Virus record (IMG/VR): IMGVR_UViG_3300046512_000168
Coordinates: 18,194 to 82,193 of that record
Source of the DNA: a virus
DNA: 64,000 bases
Direction: 5' to 3' (one strand)
Position numbers and translations under genes: made by a program. Shown piece after piece: positions 44,557 through 52,265 of the stretch. How positions within the stretch are numbered: position 1 is the stretch's first letter; each line of letters starts with the position of its first letter. The notes beneath the pieces were generated by a model that saw nothing but the letters and a program-made list of their open reading frames with translations, had not been told where the DNA came from and did not search any database.

Positions 44557-45939
44557 ATGAAGCGCGAAGCATCGAAGATCGTCAAAAAGGTCACCCTGCT
44601 CACCGACCCTGAACCGCAGTTCAATTCCATCGTGAGGGCGGGCGCAAACGGCACGCCTCTCCGTGTCATCAAATCCGATGAACTCACTCAGGAGGCCGAG
44701 ATGCCCAAGAACCTCAAGAACGGCACTGCCGATATTGCCAAGCTCACCTTCAAGGGTGACAACTTCAAGACCGAAGAGCAGGTCCAGGCCTGGCTCGATG
44801 CCGGCAAGTATGTCGAGACCACGATCAAGGCCGAGGATGACGGCTCCTTCACGGTCGAAGGCAATACCGAACTCGCCAATGTCCAGGAGATCGAAGTCGA
44901 AGACGGCGTCACCTCCTTCGTCGGCGAACTCGCCGAAAAGGCCAGCGAAACAAACGACACGCCGAACGCCGACGTGGTCGCGATCGAGGGTAAGAAGACG
45001 GAAGCACCGACGACTGGCGCACAGAAGAGCGACGAAGAGCTGCGCGTCAAGGCCGAGGAAAAGGTCCGCACCGAAGCCGGCCTGTCCGAAGCTGACTGGG
45101 CCTCGCTGAACCAGTCCACGCGCGACAAGTTCACCGCCCCTGTCCTCGCCACCATGAAGGCTGAAGCCGGTACGCCGGAATTGCAACCCGTTGCAACGGA
45201 TGCCACGGTCGAGGCTCCCGTGGTCACGGGCGAAGAGCCGGTCAAGCCGTCCGACGAAGTGCCGGAGCTGCTTGCCAAGTCCGAAGACGGCATCGTTTCC
45301 GTCCTCACCAAGAAGGACTGCTACGACATCACCGAGATGGCTTCGATCATCCGCTCGCTGGCATGGCTGAAGGACAGCCTGGCTTACGACGCCTTCCAGG
45401 GCGGCGGCCTGTCTGCGGATGCGATTGCTTCCATGAAGACAGCGATCCAGACCCTCGGAAATATCCTCATTCAGATGGCATCCAACCACGTCGAGCTCGC
45501 CGTTAAGTCGGACGAAGCTCCGGTTGTCGATGCCACTGTCCCTGCTGCTGGGGAAACCCAGGAGAACGAAGTCAAGGCAGCTACAGCAGCCGAGACTAAG
45601 ACCACTGCCAAGGAAGCGAGCAATTCGGACACGGTCGCTGACCCCGTTCTCGCCGCCCTCACTGCCCTGACTGCGAAGTTGGACGGCATGGAGACGGCGC
45701 TGAAGGATGCCAACGAACGTGCAGAGCAGAGCGCAAAGAAGGCAGACACGCTGGCACAACGTCTGGAAAAGGTTGAAAGCACCTCCCAGACGCGCAAAAG
45801 CGCAGATGTCGAAGACATGCCACGCGTCACCTCCATCCACAGCGATAGCGGTAGGACACCCGCACAGAAGTCGGCGACGGAAATCTCCGCTGAAGTGCGC
45901 CACCGCAACTCGCTCGAAGCGATGGGTATTCGCACCTAG
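44557..45939 (+). CDS. Scaffold-like protein with nested start
   Basis: The 460-residue acidic, Ala/Glu/Lys-rich protein starts at ATG 44557 after GAGGA. Its position between the protease and major capsid, low complexity and coiled coil near residues 375-430 (ERAEQSAKKADTLAQRLEKV) fit a scaffolding protein. An internal ATG at 44701 has AGGAGG five bases upstream, which would yield a shorter form. Leu-Gln-Pro-Val-Ala is encoded by a palindrome in a Val/Pro-rich linker. Confidence 0.75.
   Translation: MKREASKIVKKVTLLTDPEPQFNSIVRAGANGTPLRVIKSDELTQEAEMPKNLKNGTADIAKLTFKGDNFKTEEQVQAWLDAGKYVETTIKAEDDGSFTVEGNTELANVQEIEVEDGVTSFVGELAEKASETNDTPNADVVAIEGKKTEAPTTGAQKSDEELRVKAEEKVRTEAGLSEADWASLNQSTRDKFTAPVLATMKAEAGTPELQPVATDATVEAPVVTGEEPVKPSDEVPELLAKSEDGIVSVLTKKDCYDITEMASIIRSLAWLKDSLAYDAFQGGGLSADAIASMKTAIQTLGNILIQMASNHVELAVKSDEAPVVDATVPAAGETQENEVKAATAAETKTTAKEASNSDTVADPVLAALTALTAKLDGMETALKDANERAEQSAKKADTLAQRLEKVESTSQTRKSADVEDMPRVTSIHSDSGRTPAQKSATEISAEVRHRNSLEAMGIRT
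45181..45196. repeat. Intragenic palindrome, site 35, perfect halves
   Basis: TTGCAACCCGTTGCAA, read as L-Q-P-V-A in the scaffold-like gene. Confidence 0.75.
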
Positions 45940-45999
45940 TCGTAAAACGCAGCGCTAGTAGCTCCACAATTGACAACGTTCCATGGAAGGACTGAAAAC

Positions 46000-46956
46000 A
46001 TGACTTCATTTCGCGGTCTCTCGGTAAAGGCCGATATCGCCCTCACCGACCTCGCCACCAACGGCGGCCTGCTCCAGCCCGAGCAGAACGACGTATTCTT
46101 CCGCAAGCTGCTCGACGAGCCTACACTTCTGCGCGCCGTTCGCTCGGTCCAGATGAATGCGCCGCAGGCTGACATCAACAAGGTCGGTATCGGCACCCGT
46201 GTCTTCCACGGCGCCAAGAACTCCGGCAATGGTGCGACCGGCCTCAACGACAGCAACGTGAACGATCGCGTTCTTGCCGCAAGCAAGCGCACGTCTGTCA
46301 CGACGTCGAAGATCAGCATGAACACCGAAGAAGTTATCGCGGAAGTTCGTATCCCCTACGAAGTTCTCGAAGACAACATCGAGCGCGGCAACTTCCAGGA
46401 CACGATCCTGGCTCTCGTTGCTCAGCGCGGTGCCCTCGACTTCGAAACCCTGCTGATCTCCGGCGACAAGACGATCTCGTCTGCCACCGACGACCTGCTC
46501 TGCCTGCAGAACGGCATTCTGAAGCGCTTCACCTCGAACATCGTCGACGCCGCTGGCGAACAGATGTCGCTGGCGCTCTGGAACCGCCTGAAGAAGTCCC
46601 TGCCGACGGCCTACCGCCGCAACCTCGCAGCCATGCGCTACTTCACGTCCATGGACAAGGAAAGCGACTGGCGCGTAACGATGGCCGGCCGTCCGGGCGC
46701 GCTGGGTGACAGCATCGCCGTTGGTGGTCAGCCGGTTGCCGCTCTCGGCATCCCGCTCGCGCCGGCAGCCCTGATGCCTGACGCGAATGTCGTCTTCACC
46801 GACCCCAAGAACATCATCTGGGGCCTGCAGCGTAACGTCCGCATCGAGACCGACAAGGACATCCGCTCGCGTGAAGTGATCTTCGTCATCACTGCACGTA
46901 TCGCCATCCAGGTCGAAGAAGAGCTGGCCGGCGCCAAGCTCATCAACCTGGGTTAA
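46000..46956 (+). CDS. Major capsid protein, HK97-like
   Basis: The 318-residue protein has the layout of HK97-fold capsids: an N-terminal arm (MTSFRGLSVKADIALTDLAT), PYEVLEDNIERGNFQDTILA as spine helix and ESDWRVTMAGRPGALGDSIA in the loop region. It starts at ATG 46000, with GGAAGGA upstream. It forms the head shell. There is no long N-terminal delta domain, since a separate scaffold is present. Confidence 0.85.
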   Translation: MTSFRGLSVKADIALTDLATNGGLLQPEQNDVFFRKLLDEPTLLRAVRSVQMNAPQADINKVGIGTRVFHGAKNSGNGATGLNDSNVNDRVLAASKRTSVTTSKISMNTEEVIAEVRIPYEVLEDNIERGNFQDTILALVAQRGALDFETLLISGDKTISSATDDLLCLQNGILKRFTSNIVDAAGEQMSLALWNRLKKSLPTAYRRNLAAMRYFTSMDKESDWRVTMAGRPGALGDSIAVGGQPVAALGIPLAPAALMPDANVVFTDPKNIIWGLQRNVRIETDKDIRSREVIFVITARIAIQVEEELAGAKLINLG

Positions 46957-46970
46957 GCGAACATCTGTAG

Positions 46971-46992
46971 GCGTGGGGCTTCGGCCCCTCGC
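46971..46992 (+). other. Hairpin after capsid gene
   Basis: GCG-T-GGGGC, TTCG loop, GCCCC-T-CGC. Without a U tract this may be a partial terminator or a stabiliser that keeps capsid mRNA abundant. Confidence 0.5.
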
Positions 46993-47033
46993 TTCTCCTA
47001 CGCCACCCAACCGCTTCCCGGAAGGACGCAGAC

Positions 47034-47747
47034 ATGACCATCAAACTTTCCAAGAGCACTGCCGGCCGCGTGGACGGTGGCTCCAACCAGCACCTCATCA
47101 TCGCGATCGCCCAGCAGCACGCCCGCCAGGCGGCTTCTGGCATTGTCGCACTTACCGACAGTTCCGGCGGCACGGCGTCGACCACGCGTTCCGTCGTCTC
47201 TATCCCGGCAGACCTCGCCAACAAGGCAGCCTCTGGCTCCGACCTGGCCACTGCCGCTTCGGCCGTCACCCAGCTCACGCTGGTCAAGGACGCCATCCTC
47301 GAACTGGCAACGAAGGCGAATGCTGTTGCTGCTGCAATCGGCGTCCCTGCTGCCGACCAGCTCACCTATAACGGTGGCGGCACGGCGGCCGACGGCACGA
47401 TCGGCGCAATCGGCACCACGACCGGCGCAGCAACTGGCGCACAGGCGAGCAACGTCAACACGAGCATCCTGGCTCTGGACGGCGCGCTCTACACGGTCTC
47501 CCGCTTCGTCTCGCAGCTTGCCACCGCAGAAGGCGTCAACACGCTCAGCACCGCAAAGGACCTCGGCACGTTCGCAAAGACGGTTGCCGCGATCACGATC
47601 GGTGCAGGCGCTGATGCCGCTCCTGGCGTCAAGAAGGCCGAACTCGACGCCAAGCTGGCGCTCTTCGCCAACAACATCGCAACGATCGCGGCTCGGCTTA
47701 ACGCCCTGCGCGGCACGTTCGTCCCCGAGGTTGTAGTGGTCGCCTAA
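47034..47747 (+). CDS. Probable head decoration or fibre protein
   Basis: The 237-residue protein is Ala/Thr/Gly-rich with helices, and directly follows the capsid gene, as decoration proteins often do. It begins MTIKLSKSTAGRVDGGSNQH and ends in LNALRGTFVPEVVVVA. It has no Cys. A decoration or head-fibre role is inferred from place and composition. Confidence 0.65.
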   Translation: MTIKLSKSTAGRVDGGSNQHLIIAIAQQHARQAASGIVALTDSSGGTASTTRSVVSIPADLANKAASGSDLATAASAVTQLTLVKDAILELATKANAVAAAIGVPAADQLTYNGGGTAADGTIGAIGTTTGAATGAQASNVNTSILALDGALYTVSRFVSQLATAEGVNTLSTAKDLGTFAKTVAAITIGAGADAAPGVKKAELDAKLALFANNIATIAARLNALRGTFVPEVVVVA

Positions 47748-47815
47748 CGGCGGCCATTCCTCTTTCCCGAAACCCCGAGCAGTCCCGCAGAGACGGGCAC
47801 CACGAGGAGATCGAA

Positions 47816-48097
47816 ATGTCTGATGAAGCAAAGCAGTACCGCGCTACCCTGACACGCGGCATGTACTACGACCACAACGGCGTGGTCTGGAACAACCACA
47901 CGCAGCCGGAGGGCCAGAAGGCCCACCAGCTCGTCGATGAAGCGACCAAGAAGTACCTCGAAGAAAACGCTGTCGAATTCCGCGAAGTGGACGGTGAGGA
48001 CTTCTCCATGACGCGCTTCACGTTTACTGACCCGGATGTCGACGTCAACGACGCACCCGCGCCGAAGACCCGTCGTCGTCAGCGCAGCGCAGAGTAA
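47816..48097 (+). CDS. Small late protein
   Basis: The 93-residue product starts after AGGAG. It has a beta-rich N-terminal part (QYRATLTRGMYYDHNGVVWN), an acidic middle and a basic end (KTRRRQRSAE). Its position suggests a head-completion role; no family recognised. Confidence 0.72.
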   Translation: MSDEAKQYRATLTRGMYYDHNGVVWNNHTQPEGQKAHQLVDEATKKYLEENAVEFREVDGEDFSMTRFTFTDPDVDVNDAPAPKTRRRQRSAE

Positions 48098-48103
48098 CAA
48101 CAA

Positions 48104-48124
48104 GGGGGCCTCTAGCGGGCCCCC
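48104..48124 (+). other. Hairpin between late genes
   Basis: GGGGGCC at 48104-48110 and GGCCCCC at 48118-48124 form a 7-bp stem. No U tract follows; possible attenuator. Confidence 0.5.
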
Positions 48125-48143
48125 AAAGTCTATGGAGGCCAGC

Positions 48144-48791
48144 ATGGCAGACTTGATCACCCTCACCGACGCCAAGGCTGGCCTTCCCATTCGTGCCGGC
48201 AACACAGAATACGATACGAAGATCGCCGAGCTGATCTCTGTCGTGTCCGGCCAGATCGAAAGGGCATGCCGGCGCTCGTTCAGCGCTGATACCTTTTCTG
48301 AGATTTTTCACGTCCAGGCAGGCGCAGAGCGCCATTATGACTTCCTCTCGGACACCAATACATCGGGCATATTCTTCTCGCCCAGCGGCACGCCCATCGT
48401 GTTGACGAAGGCCCCGCTGCTAGACCCACTGACGGTCAAGGTCTACTACGACCTGACGCACCGCTTCGCCGACGATACGCTGCTGTTCGATGACCAATAT
48501 GTCGTGCTCGCGGAAAAGAACTGCATCTACATCAACCGCCCGCTGGTCAAGAGCCGCGACAGCCTCAAGGTGACCTATGACGGCGGTTATGCGGAAGTGC
48601 CAGCCGACGTCCGCCTGGCCTGCGTCATGCAGGTCCAGCACCTCTTCAAGCGCTCACTGCCGGAGAACGTCTCGACAGCGTCCGACAAGGACAGCAAGGG
48701 CAAGGAAGAATACACGACAAAGTTCGGCCTCCTGCCTGAAGTCGCCAACATGATCGCCGAATACCGCACGCTGCTTCGAGGCCGTGGATGA
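48144..48791 (+). CDS. Head-tail connector, gp6-like
   Basis: The 215-residue protein starts at ATG 48144, after GGAGG. Its first half is helical (TEYDTKIAELISVVSGQIER), followed by a beta domain (PLTVKVYYDLTHRFADDTLL) and a C-terminal helix, the layout of HK97 gp6-type connector proteins that sit below the portal. It overlaps the next gene by 4 bp. Confidence 0.8.
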   Translation: MADLITLTDAKAGLPIRAGNTEYDTKIAELISVVSGQIERACRRSFSADTFSEIFHVQAGAERHYDFLSDTNTSGIFFSPSGTPIVLTKAPLLDPLTVKVYYDLTHRFADDTLLFDDQYVVLAEKNCIYINRPLVKSRDSLKVTYDGGYAEVPADVRLACVMQVQHLFKRSLPENVSTASDKDSKGKEEYTTKFGLLPEVANMIAEYRTLLRGRG

Positions 48792-49435
48792 GCGAGAACC
48801 CGATCACAATCCAGATCGGCGGAAGCACCTTCACCGACCTCGACGAGGCAGTAGACTGGATCGTGAAGGAGCTTGATGCCTCTCCCAATCGCGTCGCCCG
48901 CAAGGTGTCCGACGCTATGCGACGTTCGTTGCAACGCGTTGCAAAGGCAATGGAGGAAGCGCATTCCTCCGCGTGGAACGGCAACCTCGTCAACAGCGGC
49001 AACACGTTGCAGCGCCGCACCGGCGAAGGGCTGAAGTCCATCCGGGACAGTATCTACGTCACAGGTTCAACCGGCAGTGTCGAGGACGTAAAGGGTTCGA
49101 TCTCTACCGGGTCCATGACCATCCACGAGACCGGCGGCACCATTACCGCCAGGTCCGGCAAGTACCTCACCATCCCTCTCCCTGCGGCATGCGATAGCCG
49201 AGGCGTTCCTCTGAGGCGATCGGCGCGGGACTGGGACAAGACCTTCGTCCAGCGCTCTCGCAAGGGCAACCTGATCATATTTCAGCGGCGCGGCCGGGAG
49301 CTTGTGCCGCTCTACCTGCTCAAGCCGTCTGTCTATATCCGCCCACGTCTCGGGCTGGAGAAGGCTTACATGAGCGAGATGCCCTACTTCCAGGAGCGCT
49401 TGCTCGATCTCTTCGTGAAGGAGCTTAAGCTGTGA
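48788..49435 (+). CDS. Head-tail joining protein
   Basis: The 215-residue protein starts MSENPITIQIGGSTFTDLDE. It contains RRSLQRVAKAMEEAHSSAWN, encoded partly by a perfect palindrome, and a beta-rich second half. Its position before the tail terminator fits a neck or minor-tail Z-like protein. It overlaps both neighbours by 4 bp. Confidence 0.75.
   Translation: MSENPITIQIGGSTFTDLDEAVDWIVKELDASPNRVARKVSDAMRRSLQRVAKAMEEAHSSAWNGNLVNSGNTLQRRTGEGLKSIRDSIYVTGSTGSVEDVKGSISTGSMTIHETGGTITARSGKYLTIPLPAACDSRGVPLRRSARDWDKTFVQRSRKGNLIIFQRRGRELVPLYLLKPSVYIRPRLGLEKAYMSEMPYFQERLLDLFVKELKL
48929..48944. repeat. Intragenic palindrome, site 36, perfect
   Basis: TTGCAACGCGTTGCAA, read as L-Q-R-V-A in the head-tail joining gene. 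Confidence 0.78.
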
Positions 49436-49923
49436 TTGCAGACCTTCCCCCGGATACCGTCCGCGACCGTATCCTGCAGCATCTTATCAAGCGCTTTCAG
49501 GATTGCGTGGCCGGAGAGAATGGCCGCTTCATTACCTGGAACACCGTCTCCGATTGCCCGCTCACGTCTACCGAGACGGCGCTAGGCAATGCGATCGGCA
49601 TCTACGACGGTCGCGAGCGCAACAGGGACCTGGTCGGGTATTCGACCCGAATTCTCGAAGTCCAAACCGAGTTTAAGATACAATTGGCGATCGGCGACAA
49701 GCCCGCCAAAGTCGCCCGCGCCGTCCTCGGCGAAGTCCAGACCGTCATGACCTCCGACATTTACTGCACCGAAGGCCCTATTCAGTTAAGCCTAGATATT
49801 GTAGAAAGCGGAAACGAGCTTGACGTAGACGGGCCTCACGATCAGACGGTGGCCGGCATTGTCTTCTGGGAAATTCAATATCGGCACATCGCGGGCAACC
49901 CCCGTAAACGACAAGGAGAATAG
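49432..49923 (+). CDS. Tail terminator
   Basis: The 163-residue protein starts at GTG 49432 in an overlap. It has helix, strands and helix in the order of lambda gpU-type terminators (EVQTEFKIQLAIGDKPAKVA), and the gene lies just before the tail tube. It would cap the tube and join it to the head. Confidence 0.75.
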   Translation: MIADLPPDTVRDRILQHLIKRFQDCVAGENGRFITWNTVSDCPLTSTETALGNAIGIYDGRERNRDLVGYSTRILEVQTEFKIQLAIGDKPAKVARAVLGEVQTVMTSDIYCTEGPIQLSLDIVESGNELDVDGPHDQTVAGIVFWEIQYRHIAGNPRKRQGE

Positions 49924-49925
49924 CA

Positions 49926-51200
49926 ATGACCCTGGGTAACCCCCTCCTGACCCGCAAGGCCGTAGTGCTCGCCGGCGTACAGTCTGGCGTAGGCGTGCCG
50001 GCTACACTTACAGCCGCCGCAAACGCAATTCAGGTCACCGACCCCGACTTCTCGGTCGACCCGACCCTTCTCGAACGCAAATTCACGTCTCCGGACCTGT
50101 CTCCGTTCCAGCACCTCATCGGCCGCAAGCTCTCCACGATCAAGTTCACGACCGAAGTGCGTGGCAACGGTCTGGAGCAGTCCGGCATCCTGACCGACGC
50201 CCCGAAGCTCGCTACGCTTCTGCGTGGCTGCGGTTACGTCCTGACGGCCATGACTGGCGCGGGCGGTGACAGCGTCGCTCCGGTTATCAGTGACAGCAAA
50301 AACCCTGCCACCACGCCTGCCATCACGTGGGTAGTCGGCGGCACGCTCGGCGCCGGCATCACCAAGCCCGTGCTCTATACGATCACCAAGGGTGCCACGA
50401 CCGCAGTCGTCATCACTAACAACGACAACGCGACCGACAGCGGCGCTGGCTCTGCTACGACCATCGCCTCCGGCACGCCGCTTACCCTGTCGACCGCATC
50501 TGGCGTCACGGTCACCCCGACCTTCACCGGCTCCATCCCGACGGGCGCAGTCTTCTACGTCCTCGTCCTTCCGAAGGGCATCAAGGCCACGCCGGTCTCC
50601 TCCGGACAGGAGCTGCTGACGATCGAAGCCTACTTCGACGGCCTGAAGCACAAGCTGACGGACGCCATGGGCACCTTCACGATCACGGCAGAGGCTGGCG
50701 GCTACTCCACGATCGAATTCACATTTACCGGTTCGTTCAACAACGTCGTCGACGCAGCCGTTCCGGCGAGCCCCGTGTTCGAAGTCCAGCTTCCGCAGCA
50801 GGTGGAACTGGGCAACCTCACCTGGGGCTCTGTCGACGGTATCGTCGTCCAGGCGTTCTCCTACGACCAGCAGAACACCATCACGCCGCGCCCCGACGTC
50901 AATTCGCAGGATGGCTACAAGGGCAGCCGTATCACCGATCGCCAGCCGTCCGGCAAGATCAACCCGGAAGCGACGCTTGAAGCCGATCAGCCTTTCTGGG
51001 CCGACTTCGCCGCCGCCAAGGCAAAGCACTTCATGATGCAGGTCGGCACGTCTGTCGGTAACCAGGTCTGCTTCCACGGCCCTGTCGTTCAGACGTCGCA
51101 GATGGCTTACGGCGATCGTGACGGTATCCGTACCTACGAAATCGACCTGCTCTTCAAACGAAACCTGGGCAACGACGAGTTTAACTTCTATTTCTGCTAA
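49926..51200 (+). CDS. Major tail tube protein
   Basis: The 424-residue protein starts after AGGAG. It has the N-terminal tube fold (residues 1-115, 210-424), interrupted at about 120-215 by a Thr/Gly-rich domain, probably a surface Ig-like insertion (KATPVSSGQELLTIEAYFDG follows it). Placement between the terminator and chaperone genes supports the assignment. It builds the tail tube. Confidence 0.82.
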   Translation: MTLGNPLLTRKAVVLAGVQSGVGVPATLTAAANAIQVTDPDFSVDPTLLERKFTSPDLSPFQHLIGRKLSTIKFTTEVRGNGLEQSGILTDAPKLATLLRGCGYVLTAMTGAGGDSVAPVISDSKNPATTPAITWVVGGTLGAGITKPVLYTITKGATTAVVITNNDNATDSGAGSATTIASGTPLTLSTASGVTVTPTFTGSIPTGAVFYVLVLPKGIKATPVSSGQELLTIEAYFDGLKHKLTDAMGTFTITAEAGGYSTIEFTFTGSFNNVVDAAVPASPVFEVQLPQQVELGNLTWGSVDGIVVQAFSYDQQNTITPRPDVNSQDGYKGSRITDRQPSGKINPEATLEADQPFWADFAAAKAKHFMMQVGTSVGNQVCFHGPVVQTSQMAYGDRDGIRTYEIDLLFKRNLGNDEFNFYFC

Positions 51201-51227
51201 CAGGGGCGACACTTGTAGGAGACTATA

Positions 51228-51410
51228 GTGGGCCATACCAACGGGACGATGCAGGTGAAAACCTACGTCGTCCTCCAAAAGAACAACGTGGCGCGTGACG
51301 GCGAGCCAAACGAAAAGGTCATCGCCGTCAAGCTAACCCGTGGAGCAGCCCAGGCTATCGTCAATCGAAACCCTGGGACGCGTATCGAAAAGCATCTGGC
51401 GGACAAATGA
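51228..51410 (+). CDS. Small late protein with GTG start
   Basis: The 60-residue product starts at GTG 51228, six bases after AGGAG. It is basic and alpha/beta (MQVKTYVVLQKNNVARDGEP). A tail role is likely by position. An in-frame ATG at 51249 has no ribosome-binding site. Confidence 0.7.
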   Translation: MGHTNGTMQVKTYVVLQKNNVARDGEPNEKVIAVKLTRGAAQAIVNRNPGTRIEKHLADK

Positions 51411-51418
51411 TCTGCCAG

Positions 51419-51434
51419 TTGCAACCCGTTGCAA
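51419..51434. promoter_or_regulatory. Palindromic site 37
   Basis: TTGCAACCCGTTGCAA, in a 62-bp gap, followed by a hairpin (TGCCC-TTCG-GGGCA at 51438-51451). Confidence 0.75.
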
Positions 51435-51472
51435 ACCTGCCCTTCGGGGCATTCTCTCACTGAGGAAGACCT

Positions 51473-51919
51473 ATGGCCATCAAGGCACTCAAGCTCGACG
51501 CTGTCCACAAGTACGAAAGCGTCTACGACGAAGACAGGGGCACCGACCAGGCAACCGTCTGGCTCATCGGCACGCTCGACAGCCGCACGGCCGGCCGCAT
51601 CAAGGACCAGACGACCCGTTTCGTTGTCGACGCCAATGCCCCGGACGAAGAAGTCGAAACCGCGATCAACACTTCCGAAGTCAACTATCAGCGCGTCCAG
51701 TACGGCCTGAAGGGGTTCGAGCGCTTCCGCGACGAGGCAGGAAACGACATCGCATTCGAGACCGTCTCGCGCCGCCACGGCGGTCAGTCCTACAAGATCG
51801 TCGCCGATACCGTCATGCAGAAAATCCCGCAGGCTCTCATCGACGAGCTGGCCGGCGAGATTATCAAGGGCAACGAACTGTCGGTAGCTGACGTAAAAAA
51901 CTCCGCCAAGCCGTCCTAG
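51473..51919 (+). CDS. Tail assembly chaperone (lambda G-like)
   Basis: The 148-residue protein lies between the tail tube and tape measure, exactly where lambda G sits. It starts after GAGGA, with strands and a helical C-terminus (PQALIDELAGEIIKGNELSV). Its 3' end carries the A-AAA-AAC slippery site. It would coat the tape measure during tail assembly together with its frameshifted form. Confidence 0.85.
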   Translation: MAIKALKLDAVHKYESVYDEDRGTDQATVWLIGTLDSRTAGRIKDQTTRFVVDANAPDEEVETAINTSEVNYQRVQYGLKGFERFRDEAGNDIAFETVSRRHGGQSYKIVADTVMQKIPQALIDELAGEIIKGNELSVADVKNSAKPS

Positions 51920-52263
51920 CCGTAGAACTCCTCCCCGAGAGGAACTGCGGCCGGTGCACGGCTTCCCAGAAGACCCACTGGGGGTGCAACGGCAACGCCA
52001 AGCTCCCGGTAACTCTGGACGGCGAGGATATGCACACCTGCCCTCGCCGCCCAATCCTGGATGATCCTGTCTTCTACGGCGAGCTCTTTTGGAGTTTCCG
52101 GAACTTCCAGAAGGGTCATTTCTACGACGAGGGTGCAACCGGCTCACAGCCAGCCGCCCTGGTCGACAGTTTTAGAGTGATGGAGCAGACGCTCGACCTG
52201 ATCGAAAATCACCGTCGGGAGCAGGACGCCAAGAGAAGAGCACGAGCTAAGAAGGTCCTTTGA
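51473..52263 (+). CDS. G-GT frameshift fusion
   Basis: A -1 shift at 51895-51901 joins the G-like frame to an open frame that runs to 52263 without a stop. The fusion has about 263 residues. The added part contains a Cys-rich segment (ERNCGRCTASQKTHWGC), then MHTCPRRPIL and a helical, basic end (DAKRRARAKKVL). The T part would bind the tail tube or shaft proteins, as in lambda. Confidence 0.82.
51895..51901 (+). promoter_or_regulatory. Programmed -1 frameshift site
   Basis: A-AAA-AAC is a canonical X-XXY-YYZ slippery heptamer in the zero frame, placed six codons before the G stop. GC-rich sequence downstream may fold to stimulate slipping. Confidence 0.85.
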
Positions 52264-52265
52264 TC

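Noticed and set aside
44527-45903. Long minus-strand frame across the scaffold gene
   Set aside because: Same explanation: antisense shadow of a GC-rich gene.
45969-45998. Promoter TTGACA before the capsid gene
   Set aside because: The 17-bp position has no -10-like sequence and would overlap the ribosome-binding site.
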